Assembly (NCBI GenBank): GCA_028751875.1
Contig: CM054153.1
Coordinates: 27,959,831 to 28,023,830 of the forward strand
DNA from: Rapana venosa
Taxonomy: Eukaryota; Mollusca; Gastropoda; Neogastropoda; Muricidae
Direction: 5' to 3'
DNA length: 64,000 nucleotides
Made by a program: the position numbers and the translations under genes. Positions within the stretch are counted from its first letter, which is position 1. Every line of letters begins with the position of its first letter. Under the pieces are notes generated by a model. That model searched no databases and had not been told where the DNA came from. It saw nothing but the letters and a program-made list of their open reading frames with translations. Of this stretch, positions 23,292 through 33,754 are shown in pieces.

Positions 23292-23412
23292 GTGTGTGTG
23301 TGTGTGTGTGTGTCTGCGTGCGTGTGTGTTGTATGTATTGTGTGTGTGTGTGTAGTGGGTATGTGCGCGCGTGTGTGTGGGTGTGTGTGTGGCGAGTGTG
23401 TGTGTGCGTGTT
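23262..23412. repeat. (TG)n compound array (copy B)
   Basis: TG repeats with TGCG, GTAT and GCGCGC interruptions. Same locus as 7770-7915; interruption order differs between copies. Confidence 0.9.
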
Positions 23413-23922
23413 GCAAATAGTTTCACTGAAGCAGGTCATCTTGCAGCACACTTGCACCAGTGGATTTTGAGTACATGAACACACACACATGGGCGTGCAC
23501 ACGCACGCGCACACACACATTCCCTGCATGCAGAAAAGGAACCTTGCTCTCATGAACATAGACAAAGGTAAACATGACTGTTGGAGTAACAACACACACA
23601 TATGCAGATGCACACAAAGGATGAGAGAAAAATTAACACAGAGAGAAAATAATTATAGATGTAAGAGAGAGAGAGGGGAGAGGGAGAGAAATGATTATAG
23701 ATATGAGAGAGAGAGAGAGAGGAGACAGAGATAGACAGACAGAGCCTGATTTCAGGCAGACAGACAAACCTAAACCGAGCAAACACAACAGAACAAAGAG
23801 AAATGGATCTGGTGCCAGCATCATCACTCAGTCTCCTGGAATAGAAGCTATAGGACTAAAAGTTTGGGGAACAAACTATTCCAGACCAGGAGGCATTCTG
23901 AACATGAAACTATGCATGCAAG

Positions 23923-24156
23923 TCGGATGAGACTATAAACTGAGGTCCCCTGTGCGAACGCACACAGAACATCTTGCGCACACGTTAAAACCTGGACGGC
24001 TTTTTGGAAGCGCAGGCCATTGTGTGCCGGTGGGAACAGATGACAAAATTTACAAAACTGCATACATTAAAGGGACTGGATGTAAGAAAAAAAAGCACAC
24101 AAGTGCTTATTCCATTATTCTCAAAAAAAAAGAAGAAGAAGAAGAAGAAAAAAAAG
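23923..24156 (+). mobile_element. SINE-A, headless, T1 end (copy B)
   Basis: Same element as 8424-8655, starting exactly at TCGGATGAGACTATAAACTG and ending in (AAG)n. Truncation at this TCGGATGAG position also occurs at 61250, which suggests a preferred reverse-transcription stop or break point. Confidence 0.85.
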
Positions 24157-24624
24157 GAAAATGCACGGCGTCAGTGCATACATATGCAATGCAAACAAGT
24201 ATCAACAGTTACATTTAAACAAACAATGTGCTTTTTTTTCACCTCTGTCCTCAAGTCTTTTCTTTAGTTTTTGTTGTTTATCTCCATCCTTTCCATGTAA
24301 CCACTCCTACTACCCCTCTTCCCCAAATTTAATATTTTTTTCTGAAAAAAAAAGATAGAAAGAAGACAGAAATTTGTTGTTGAGAGCACAGCGACTTTTT
24401 GTTCTTTTTCTGCATTGTGAATGTTCTTTCTTTATTCATATCCAGAATTTTGTGCTCTTTATTGTGGAATGAATTTGTGTTGCGAGTATTTTCACACGCC
24501 CACATCTGTAAGTTGTGGTTTTGTTAAATTTCATGTAGTCCTTGGGAGAGCCGGAAAGGGGGAGGGGGTGTTCTTGAAATAAAATCTTGAATCTTGAAAA
24601 ACGAACCTGCAGTATAGAGAAGAA

Positions 24625-24810
24625 TCGAAATACCTCCAGCACCATTTCGCCAGCAGGTGTCTCTCGTGTCGTCTGCAGCTTGGCAGCGCCATCTGGTGCT
24701 CCGCTCCATCCTCTACTGGCAGCGTTTTCCTCCCCTTGAAGGCTTGATGACGCACTTCCTGTTACACTTCGTTCCTTTTGCTTGTTCAACTACTGGATTG
24801 ACTTCGTGTT
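24625..24810 (+). repeat. Repeat G copy 3 (copy B)
   Basis: CAGCACCATTTCGCCAGCAG, GTCGTCTGCAGCTTGGCAGC, CGCCATCTGGTGCTCCGC, GAAGGCTTGATGACGCACTT. The CTCF-like string is at 24684-24699 (minus strand) and is identical in copy A. Confidence 0.7.
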
Positions 24811-24889
24811 TTGCAGCGTTCTTCTATCTGGAATAAATGAAGAGAAACAAAAAAACAACAGAATTAGTATAAGCTGTAGTGGCAGTAGT

Positions 24890-24962
24890 AGTAATAATAA
24901 TAATATATGGAATTTATATAGCGCTGAATCTTGTAAAAAACAAACAAATTGAAGCGCTTGAA
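24890..24962 (-). repeat. Repeat H fragment (copy B)
   Basis: AATAATAATAATATATGGAA, TTTATATAGCGCTGAATCTT and GAAGCGCTTG on the plus strand, so the ATT-tailed sense strand is minus. Confidence 0.7.
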
Positions 24963-24974
24963 AGTATAGTATAG

Positions 24975-25320
24975 TATAGTAAGTAGTAGAAGTGGAGGCA
25001 GCAGCAGTAGCATTATGTATAGTTGTAAAAAGAAAATTAGCAGCAGTAGTAGTAGCAGCAGCAGCAGCAGCAACAGAAGTAGTAGTAGTAGTAGTAACAG
25101 CAGCAGCAGCAGTAGTAACAACAGCAGCAGCAGTAGTGGTAATAGCAGTAGCAGTGCTGAGTAATATGCTGAGAAATATGCAGGAGCTTGTAGAAACAGT
25201 TGTAATAGAAACACAACAGCAGCAGCAGTGATAGCAAGCAGCAGCAGCAGTGACAGTAATAGCAGCAGCAGCAGCAGCAGTGAAAGTAATAGCAGCAGCA
25301 GTAGCAGCAGAAGTAGTTAT
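24975..25320. repeat. (AGC/AGT)n trinucleotide field (copy B)
   Basis: Long AGC, AGT and AAC triplet runs with short unique islands. The opposite strand reads as poly-leucine or cysteine/tyrosine depending on frame. Frame-independence of the low complexity argues against a protein. Confidence 0.9.
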
Positions 25321-25334
25321 GATACAATTAGGAA

Positions 25335-26105
25335 GAAGAGGAGGGAAACCAGTAAGACCAGCAAAAACCTAACATTGACTGACGATTGATTTGCATGTAT
25401 ACAGTGCCTTCTACATCAGTAAGGGCAGCAAGTTGATTTCACAAAGCACCCTTGTCGACATAGTGTCTCATCCCTGTATATGCAGTAAATCTAGATACAC
25501 TGTCTTCCTGTCTGGTTAGGCTGATGGACAATGGGGAAATTAATACGACTGTATGAGATGTAGACACTGGTATCAATCAGTAACTCAACAAACACAGCAG
25601 AAATAACAGAGACTGAATTTAGTACAAGCTTATGACATCTTCTGGCAGTAATACCTTACATTTCCCTTTCTATTCCTCTCCCTAGCACCATCAAGGTATA
25701 GATCTTAGAACGAGAAAAGCTTTTCGATGAAACAAATCAAACGTCTGTAACTCTCTCCTCCTCTTTGTGTGTTTGTTGGGGTGTGTAGTGCCTGGTCTTC
25801 TCCTGAGCTTGCAACTCTACAGGAGGTCTGCCTGCAGGCCTCAACCAAGCACATTCCGACTTCAGAGCAGCTCATTTTTGGTACAGGATGCATGCTGGGT
25901 ATGTCTTTAGTTCAAAGTGGCCGTGAGCTCTGCTTTCACAGATGGTGGTGGCTCGTTATCTGACTAGGAAGCCAGGGTTCAAAACGATATTTCAAAGTTA
26001 AATTCCAATGCAGTTCACCATCCCTGTCCTGTTGTCTGTTGCCCCACCAACTACACAGGCATAGCAAGGCTGTCACAGCTGTGAAAATTAAGCACAGGAT
26101 TGAAA
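25335..26105. other. Unique sequence, no feature (copy B)
   Basis: Clean sequence with no dispersed repeat and no supported exon. It is the better version of 9800-10575. Confidence 0.5.
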
Positions 26106-26111
26106 TGAATA

Positions 26112-26190
26112 CGTGTATATTAAGCGCTTCGACTTGTTTGTTTTACAAGATTCAGCGCTATATAAATTCCATATATTATTATTATTATTA
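26112..26190 (+). repeat. Repeat H, sense copy with (ATT)n end (copy B)
   Basis: AAGCGCTTCGACTTGTTTGT, TTTACAAGATTCAGCGCTAT, ATAAATTCC, then ATTATTATTATTA. It abuts the beta-head SINE-A directly, so the SINE probably inserted in or beside the ATT tail. Confidence 0.75.
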
Positions 26191-26191
26191 A

Positions 26192-26612
26192 GGAAGGTGG
26201 CATGACGGTTAAGACCTTCACCTGCCTAACACAAATAAACCCCGAGGTTCTGGGTTCGAGTCCCAGCCTTTCCCTTTCTTCCTGGTTTGACGAAAAAATC
26301 GAACTGAAAGTCCTTCGGATGAGACTATAAACCAAAGTCCCGTGTGCGAATGCTCAGAGAACATCTAGCGCACATGTTAAAAACCCGCTCCGCCTTTTCT
26401 AGAGTAGGCTTTTTTGTGCCGATAGGAACGGATAGCATTTTTTTTCTCTCAAAAAAACGGATGCACACAGGTGTTGTGTTTAGACACCATCCCCGAAGTC
26501 GGAATGCGGCTACCTAGATGGTGTGAAGGTGGGAGGGAAAGGGGGGGGGGGGTGGACGGTCGCATACACAAAAATTCTCACCATTGCTGACCCTTGGAGT
26601 TCTAGCCAAGTG
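26192..26612 (+). mobile_element. SINE-A with beta head and T2 end (copy B)
   Basis: Beta head with box A region GGCATGACGGTTAAGACC and box B GGTTCGAGTCC, then the linker TTCTTCCTGGTTTGACG, the SINE-A core and the T2 end. A poly-G run lies between GTGGGAGGGAAAG and GTGGACGGTCGCATAC. The head resembles a tRNA 5' region and T-arm and is presumed to act as a Pol III promoter; it cannot fold as a normal tRNA because of the long insertion. Confidence 0.85.
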
Positions 26613-26642
26613 GGGGGGGATAGGGGAGAAAGAAAGACAATG

Positions 26643-26644
<2 letters not shown>

Positions 26645-26698
<54 letters not shown>

Positions 26699-26738
26699 CG
26701 AGAGAGAGAGAGGAGAGAGAGAGGAGAGAAGAAGAAGA
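26645..26738. repeat. (GA)n microsatellite (copy B)
   Basis: GA array with GAGACGAG and GAGGAG interruptions, then AAG triplets. Confidence 0.9.
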
Positions 26739-27449
26739 AGAATATGTAAGCTTGATGATATAGATCAATGGTGAAAGGACTCCTTCCCACCATCCAGTGA
26801 AGATGAGGGGTCACCCATGTCCTAACAAGTCAGTACAGCTTACAGGCTATTAATTTTGTTCACCCCCACAGTTTTCCCAAGTCGAAGCGATCGGCCAAAC
26901 AAAACGCGATGGGTGACATGTTGATTGACAATGTCTGATTCATCACTGTGGCATATCACCACATCAGTAGGCCTAAAAGTTCTGCACTGCAGTGTGGTTG
27001 ATTATACACACCCATCTGGAAAGAGGGGGAAAAGGGGAGGGGGTGGAGGGAGGAATTAGGGGTGGGGGGAGGGAGGAAGGAGAAAGACCATGTGTCATTT
27101 TCTGCTATCCTAATTCGCTGCCCTTATGTAAACTTATTCCCCCCTCACCCAAGCCCCACCCTCCCCCCAAACTATTTCTAGGGAGGGGAGGGGGGTGGGG
27201 AGGGGGCGGAGGGTCTAGAGGGTGCACAGGAGGAGGGGGAGACGGAGGTTCTTTCAGACACCTCTATGTAATGCCAGAGGCAATTAACATCGCTAAATGT
27301 GTTTATCATCTGGCAAGGAAACAACAACCTTTTTTATTTTTTAAAAATGCGAAAGGGAGAGGACATGTGTGAAGTGGCGTATTGGAGATGGATATGTGAG
27401 CGGAAGGACTAGAACCACTCGGGAGCATGAGCCACGACGCTCCCCCCCT

Positions 27450-27508
27450 TTCACCCCCCCCCCCCCTTCCCCAATCCCCCCCCCCCCCCCCCCCCCCACA
27501 CACACACA
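27450..27508. repeat. Poly-C then (CA)n (copy B)
   Basis: C runs with a TTCCCCAAT interruption, ending in CACACACACA. Same locus as 11908-11985. Confidence 0.8.
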
Positions 27509-27924
27509 TCTCCTTCACCACCTCCACTGTCCTAGAACCTTAGTCCTCTTTGAAAATGGCTCTCACTTCAGTTCAAGACATACTCAAGTTGTCCTCTTGA
27601 AGAACAGGAATAAACCGTTAAAAGCTTTGTTGCTTGTTTATAAAGAACAGACAATTATTTTTTGGCGTTTTATTCTTTGCTGGCTGAATAGAACATCGCG
27701 AACTTTTTGCTACCAACAAACAAGATTGATGATATAGTAGTATACCCTAGAAACAACACAACATAGGAAAACCAATAAGCAGCGTTTAAAGTGGGGTAAC
27801 TACAACATCAGTGCAGAAAAAGGAATCTTAGTGCCGCATACATCGACTGTGCCAGCTCTGATCCTGAGAACGTTTTTTTTAAAGACAATAATTATGGAAA
27901 AGGTCATCTAAAAATGTTTGATTT

Positions 27925-28143
27925 GTTATTTTATTCTGTATTTTTCGGGGATAATGGATTAAGCACTTGTTTGCTTTAAAAATTTTTTTCTTTTCTTTAC
28001 TTCTTATCTCCGTGTATGCAGTTTTGTAAAATTTGTCATCCGTTCCTACTGGCGCACAACGGCCTAGATTTATGAAAAGCGGAACAGGTTCCAACGTGTG
28101 CGCGTGCGTTCCCACACGGGACCTCGCTTTATAGTCTTATCCC
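27925..28143 (-). mobile_element. SINE-A core and T1 end (copy B)
   Basis: The plus strand shows TTATTCTGTATTTTTCGGGG, GGATTAAGCACTTGTTTGCT and GGGACCTCGCTTTATAGTCT. Paired in inverted orientation with 28268-28402. Confidence 0.85.
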
Positions 28144-28267
28144 AAGGACTAACAATCCACGTGCTGTATGATTGAAACAAGCGTTTACAATCCAACTGCT
28201 GAAGGTGCTACATGGTTTCAAAAAAACCCCCAAAAGTTTATGCACGAAAAAACAAAGGGCATGCATG

Positions 28268-28402
28268 TCAACACACATAGCAACAGAAACAGATGACAAA
28301 ATTTACAAAACCGCATACACACAGGGACTAGATGTAAAAAAGCACATGAGTGCTTATTCCATTATCCTCGAAATAAAAGAATAAATAAATAAATAAATAA
28401 GC
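28268..28402 (+). mobile_element. SINE-A 3' part, T1 end (copy B)
   Basis: ACAGATGACAAAATTTACAA, CAGGGACTAGATGTAAAAAA, GTGCTTATTCCATTATCCTC and an (AATA)n tail. Confidence 0.85.
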
Positions 28403-28457
28403 AACCTCTTGAGATTGCCTTCAGCCATGACAAGCTCTTAACATAGCAACCTACACT

Positions 28458-28665
28458 CGCCTTTAAAGGTGGAGAAAAAATCCTCTGAAGTCGGAGTATG
28501 GCTGCCTATGTGGCGAGGTGCTTGAAAATAGTCGTACACGCAAACTTACCCAGAGTACTTCCTATCTCACAGTGATTCCCAGGTGGGATGGATGAGTGAG
28601 TCAAGAGTGCATGATCAGGGTGACCCACCAGGGTGTAAAGCTGGGGAACACACAACAACAACAAC
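28458..28665 (-). repeat. Repeat F (copy B)
   Basis: Same element as 12899-13110. The part GAAGTCGGAGTATGGCTGCC resembles the start of the SINE-A T2 end (GAAGTCGGAATGCGGCTACC), but the rest differs. Confidence 0.7.
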
Positions 28666-29062
28666 ATAATATTATTACTTAGCTCTTGTACTCTCGTGCT
28701 TGCCCCGGCCTGGCACAAGTTGCTTCAAGAAATGTACTATTTGTAGGAGTGGCCCCAGGCGCTCAAGTGGGGTGACTTGCCGCCACAGTCCCCAAATCCG
28801 AGAAATTCCGCTGGGACTACAATATAATTTCAAACCAACAAATTTCAAACGAGGCAAAAGCATGATACTAGTTTTCAAAAAATTACAGCAACATGATTTT
28901 CAGACCTTAAAAAGTAGAAATATCACGGTAGCCTCTCTATGAAAAGTGCCCGGTCTTGCGACCATTGCCACGCGGGAATATTATACTTCGAGAAGGAGCA
29001 GGTTTCTTTGCCTACCCTCAATCATACAGAAATAACAAATAAAACGGTTCAATTCTACTTCA

Positions 29063-29640
29063 AGGACAAAGTCTGGCCAACACAACACTTATAATACACA
29101 TTTCGGGATAAAATTTATTACAAATTCTACTTACATGGAAGACTTTGGCGAAATCCAACGAAGTTTGGTTTGGAATATCCATTACATTTGCCTTTTTGTC
29201 TCACACACATACTGATCAGCAACACGGCCATCTTTCTCCCACAAAGCCAAGCGAAAAAGGGTGTTCACATTCTACCCAACAGCTATAGCCACGCAATTTT
29301 CACGCAATGCACGGGCTTACATGTGGGGTTGTCGCTGTAACCTTAAGGCCGAACTACACACACACACACTACACAGCAAACACAAACAAGTGGGTGTAGC
29401 TTAATTAAAACCCCAATGGTTTTTGAATCCACATGGGAACAGTGGACTCGAAGTAAAACTCGCCTGTGGACATAGATTGTATTTTACCTTAGCCAATGTC
29501 CTGCCAGGATTACGTTTTGTTTCCCCTAGTCATGTCTCATTGTGTCATGTCAAGCGCACACGAACGTGCGCGCGCGCACGCACAAGCAATGTAAAGCCTA
29601 CAGACTTCAGAATTGTGCAAAGCTCTCATGTACACATAAC
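29063..29640. other. Unique sequence, no gene recognised
   Basis: First single-copy stretch after the duplication. It contains a short ACACAC patch (29356-29375) and a CGCGCGCG patch (29568-29580). No exon or RNA supported. Confidence 0.5.
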
Positions 29641-29642
29641 AC

Positions 29643-29752
29643 ATACCGCATACACACGGGGACTGGATGTAAAAAAGCATATGAGTGCTTATTCCTTTAT
29701 CCTCGATATTAAAGAATAAACAAATAAACAAATAAAAATAAATAAATAAAAC
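29643..29752 (+). mobile_element. SINE-A 3' fragment, T1 end
   Basis: Starts in ACCGCATACACACGGGGACT, continues TGGATGTAAAAAAGCATATG and TTATCCTCGATATTAAAGAA, and ends in (AAATAA)n. 5'-truncated. Confidence 0.85.
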
Positions 29753-29856
29753 ACTACACCCACATGCATATACGTAAATATATAAAAGGTCCACTTCCAA
29801 ATATGGACGGGAATACACACTTACCAGTGCATGCTGTCTGCATAGAGGTGATTCTT

Positions 29857-30380
29857 ATGCGCCCCTAGAGATGCGCCCCTATACAGAGCTCTGTGCCCAT
29901 ACAGAGAAAATGCCCACGCGCCCATATATACTATCTATGCAACCATACAGAAATATATACAAGCCAATGATATCAACGCATCCATATACAGATCTCTATG
30001 TGTCTCAAGAGAGAGAAAGTATATGCCCATATAGAGATATCTACACCCTGATGTATAGATGTCTACGTGTCCATACAGAGTAATACATCTGCGCCCATAC
30101 ATAATACATGTGCGCCCATATATATCTACATGACTGTATAGAAATGTTTACGTGTCCATATACAGAAAATATCTAAGTGCTCATACAGAGAAAGCTACAC
30201 GTTCATCTATAGATAATATCTGTGCACCCCTATGGTAAAGAAATTCGAAGGTCCATAATACATAAAGCATCTATGCGCCCATGTGTAGTATCTATGCACC
30301 CACAGGAAGCTATTTACAAGCCCATAATACTGATAGCATCTAGGCTCCCATAAAGAGATATTCACGCGCCCCTCTAAGAA
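29857..30380. repeat. Degenerate CGCCCATA minisatellite
   Basis: About 18-20 units of roughly 26-31 bp. Each unit has (G)CGCCCATA or GTGTCCATA, then CAGAGA or TATAGA, a TATCTA, and a G/T-rich link. Spacing is uneven and units are diverged. The array ends at CGCGCCCCTCTAAGAAACC. A 70-residue frame across part of it is a translation of the repeat. Confidence 0.8.
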
Positions 30381-30474
30381 ACCTTAAGAAGAGCACAAAA
30401 CCAAAGGAACAGAAGGTCAACATGTTCTACATCCACTCCCTCCCCTGTAGGATGGTGGAGGGGGGGGGGGGGAT

Positions 30475-30790
30475 GTCAGTATAAAAAGCATCCGCACCTT
30501 CTTGAAATTCTGTGCTAGGAATTCCCTCTTTTCTATCCCTCACTTTGTTTCTGCCTTGTTCCTTTTCTTCCTGTTACCTCCTTCTTGTCTATTTTGTGCC
30601 TTCTAGGTCCATCCTCCTGCCTTTTTTCCCCCTCACAAAGACTTAATAGATAATTCTCTCCCACACCCCATCTCAGATGTGCTGGGCCTAACTTGTCAGG
30701 CGCTTCACAGCAGCCCAACGCATTTTCGCTCATGTTGATAGACAACAATAGTTTCTGTCTGAGCGTTCGTCAAAGAAGCAGAACAAGAAT
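30475..30790 (+). repeat. Repeat D, near full
   Basis: Sense copy: CAGTATAAAAAGCATCCGCA, AAATTCTGTGCTAGGAATTC, a T/C-rich middle, CTAACTTGTCAGGCGCTTCA, CATTTTCGCTCATGTTGATA, TTCTGTCTGAGCGTTCGTCA and AAGAAGCAGAAC. A poly-G run lies just upstream (30460-30472). Confidence 0.8.
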
Positions 30791-31105
30791 ATTTAGTTGT
30801 CAACGTGTAATTGATCTTTAATTAAAAAGCTATTTAACATCAAACAAGCAGACTGAAAACAAACCAATTCTGTGAAAAGTTATTACAAACTGAAATGCTA
30901 GACTCTAGGAAAGGACAAGAGGAGAAACTGACGAATTTTGCATCGATATAGGAGGTCAGAATAAGAGTTAGATGTTTTTCAACACACACACACACTTTTG
31001 AAGCACACGAAACAACATTGCCTTCAGCACAAGATAGCACAAATCCTATAGTTTTATAATCAATCCAAAATCTCAAAATCAACAACCTGACCCCCACCTG
31101 CCTAA
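30791..31105. other. Unique sequence, no feature
   Basis: No repeat or exon supported apart from a short CA run at 30983-30993. Confidence 0.45.
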
Positions 31106-31106
31106 A

Positions 31107-31222
31107 ACGGATTACTAGGAAAAAGGCGGATTTGATGCATACTTACTTATGGCTTACTATCAAAAAGATGGATTAGGTGCATACTTATGGTTTACTAGCA
31201 AAAAAGTGGATGGAGTGCAGAG
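31107..31222. repeat. Three-unit tandem repeat (~41-44 bp)
   Basis: Units begin at TTACTAGGAAAAAGGCGGAT, TTACTATCAAAAAGATGGAT and TTACTAGCAAAAAAGTGGAT and share GATGCATACTTA/GGTGCATACTTA in their second half. Diverged, so not a recent expansion. Confidence 0.8.
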
Positions 31223-31529
31223 CGACTCATTTTGTCGTGGAAAGTCACACTTCAGGATCGGCTCCATTGTTTAATTCCATGGAATCATACATAGTTGACT
31301 TGAGGTTAACTCAGATGAACATGTATGTACACGTTCATTTACCTATTTATTTTTCAGATTAATTAATCTTAAGTCAGTGTATTGATATGAATTGTTTAAA
31401 AACAAAGAGACTGAAGAAAACCTGGACACTTAAAAGCAAACTGGAAACAAAAATATCACATTATTAAAACAAAACTTGAAAATAACCCACCCTAACCAGA
31501 ACTTTTTGGGGGCAAAAAAACTGGAATTT

Positions 31530-31712
31530 GAAGGAGAGAGAGAGACAGAGACAGAGAGACAAACAGACAGATAGAGAGAGAGACACACTCACACACACAG
31601 ACAAACAGACAGACAGACAGGCAGATAGACAGAGAGAGAGAGAGAGTGAAGACGACAACGACATAGACAGAGAGAGAGAACGAGAGAGAGAGAGAGAGAG
31701 AGAGAAGACGAC

Positions 31713-31777
<65 letters not shown>

Positions 31778-31795
31778 GACAGACAGACAAAACAC
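31530..31795. repeat. GA/CAGA compound microsatellite
   Basis: GAGA, ACAGACAG and CACACA blocks alternate. A motif GAAGACGACAACGA recurs twice between GA blocks. The long arginine/glutamate or serine/leucine frames are repeat-derived. Confidence 0.9.
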
Positions 31796-31856
31796 CTACA
31801 CAGAACAAACGAAATCAGAAACAGAGGGATTTGAGCTGTACCATAGTACAGTTTAT

Positions 31857-32049
31857 AGGGGCTACACTAGCCGCACCCTACTACACACAGGCTACAACAC
31901 TAGACCTGTTGGCTATACTACAAGGTGAGGAAGGAACAGAACAGAAGTGCCATATGCGCTAAACTTCCAGTGGAGAGCAAAAACAAAGACGGTAAGGAAA
32001 GGGACTGCATGTTTATTCAAGGAGCGCTGAAAAGACACGAGGTGGGAGG

Positions 32050-32096
<47 letters not shown>

Positions 32097-32290
32097 TGGG
32101 GCTACATAGCCGCACCCCTCCCGGCCCCAGGGGGAAAAGGTGAGGGAAGGAACGACAGAAGTGCCAAGCGCAACCCGGGTGGAGAGCAAACAAAGGGAAG
32201 GGGGCGCAGTTATTCAGGGCGCGGAAAAACACGAGGTGGGGGGAGGGGGGGAGGGGGGGGGGGGGGGGGAGGGGGGGGGAGGGGAGGAGA
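31857..32290. other. Local ~240-bp duplication, second copy degraded
   Basis: GGGGCTACACTAGCCGCACC at 31857 recurs as GGGGCTACATAGCCGCACCC at 32098. The following GAACAGAAGTGCCAT, GTGGAGAGCAAA, TTATTCAAGG and ACACGAGGTGGGAGGGG parts recur in order. The second version is shortened and richer in G. Poly-G tracts follow both. Probably two consensus versions of one sequence. Confidence 0.75.
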
Positions 32291-32329
32291 GAGATTGGGC
32301 CAGGGTTTCATTATCATCCCAAATCTGTT

Positions 32330-33185
32330 TTTTCCCTCCCCCCCCCCCCCCCAAAAAAAAATCTTGTGCAATAAAAGCCACCACATATTGCAAACCACAC
32401 GCGCAACTAAACCATCCGCAACAAACACAACACACACGCGCGCGGAGTACACAAACAACACACACACACCACCACTACACACCACACACCCTTGGGCCAA
32501 TCAATTCATGGCTTGCTGTGGTTCCAATTTACCAGATATTCGCCCCCCCCCCCCGCCCCCCCCCTCCGCCCCCGCCCCCCCCCGCCCCCCCCCCCCCCCC
32601 CACCCCCCCCCCCCCCCCCCCGTCACCCCCCCGCCGCCCCCCCCGCACGACGAGCCTACGCTCCCCCCCCCGGGGGCCCCCGCCGGACGGCGGGCCGCCG
32701 CGCGGCACGGCGGGCGGGGGGGGGGGGAACCCAAGACCAAGTATCACACCCCCAACTTTTCCCTCCCCCCCCAAGAAAAAAAACTTGTCAATAAACCACC
32801 CCACATATCAACCCCCCACACCACCCCACCAAACACCCCACCCCCGCCGCATCACACCCCCACAACCACACACCACCACTACAACCCACACCCAGGCCCA
32901 CAATCAGCATTCCTCGGTCCAATACCAATTCCTCTTCTCCCCCCCCCCCCCCCCACCCCCCCCCATCCCCTATCCTAACAACCCTTCATCCCCTTTGTAA
33001 ACCCACCCCCCCCCCCCCAAAAAACTCCCCCAAAAAAAAAACCACCCCAAAAAACAACAACTCACACCACAACCCCCCCCCCCCTTCTTTTTTTTCCACC
33101 CCCCCCCAACCACCCTCAACCACCCCCCTTCCTTTCCTCACCCCCCCCCCCCCCCCCCGCAAAAAACGAGTAAACACCCCAAACC
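32330..33185. other. Poly-C rich block with a second local duplication
   Basis: The segment 32340-32545 (CTTGTGCAATAAAAGCCACC, AACACAACACACACGCGCG, ACACCACCACTACACACC, CAATTTACCAGATATTCGCC) is echoed at 32780-32940 with most interior bases lost to C and A runs. Between and after them are long C runs. Proline- and glycine-rich frames of up to 286 codons here are compositional. Confidence 0.75.
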
Positions 33186-33204
33186 ATCAACAAAACAAAA
33201 CTCT

Positions 33205-33240
33205 ACGAAGTCGGAATGCGGCTACCAAGGTTCCAGCCAA
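33205..33240 (+). mobile_element. SINE-A T2-end fragment
   Basis: ACGAAGTCGGAATGCGGCTA then CCAAGGTTCCAGCC; only the first ~20 bp match other T2 ends. Confidence 0.5.
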
Positions 33241-33410
33241 AAGTAATACAGTTGGTAGTGTTTCCTCTTTGTTTTTTTCTTCTTCCTCAGGCATATTTGA
33301 GATCAAAGGGCTAATCCTGTCTTGAAAGACAAAAGCTGATTTGAATGTGCTCTATAATTATCTTGTCTTTCTTGACTTATGTTATTAGTACATGTGGAAC
33401 AATAGGTATA

Positions 33411-33750
33411 CTCTTCTTCTTCTTCATCGAACGCTCAGACAGCAACTATTGTCGTCTGTCATGTGAGCGAAAATGCGTCACGCTGCCCTTAAGCGCCTGA
33501 CAAGTCAGGCTTAGCCCATCCGATTTCGGCACAGGAGAGAAATGTCATATTTTAAGTCTTTCTGGGGGGAAAAAAAGGCAGGAGAATAGACCAAAAAGGC
33601 AAACAAACAAAAATAGACAAGAAGGAGGTGGTGACAGGAAGAAAAGGAACAAGGAAGTCACAAACAGAGTGATAGAAAAGAGGGAATTTCTAGCTCAGAA
33701 TTTCCAGAAGGTGGGGGTGCTATTTATACTGACAGGCCCCCGGCATCCCC
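33411..33750 (-). repeat. Repeat D, near full
   Basis: The plus strand runs TTCTTCTTCATCGAACGCTC, GACAGCAACTATTGTCGTCT, AAGCGCCTGACAAGTCAGGC, an A/G-rich middle, CCAGAAGGTGGGGGTGCTAT and TTATACTGACAGGC. The TTC-repeat side is the element's 3' end. Confidence 0.8.
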
Positions 33751-33754
33751 ACGG

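Larger units (their letters stand above)
15228..29062. repeat. Copy B of the ~13.5 kb direct duplication
   Basis: Matches copy A (1-13500) from about base 10 to its end. From about 19.1 kb onward the sequence is clean, with intact microsatellites and SINE ends, so it should be taken as the reference version. 15228-19050 shares copy A's poor quality. Repeat elements in this block are the same loci as those listed in copy A. Confidence 0.9.

Noticed and set aside
1..29062. A recent biological segmental duplication
   Set aside because: Not excluded, but the fixed 500-N gap at the junction, the error-type differences and the contig-like boundaries make an assembly overlap more likely.
32140..33000. 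286-codon proline-rich frame
   Set aside because: Built from poly-C runs and a degraded local duplication; no domain, and frames on both strands are equally open.
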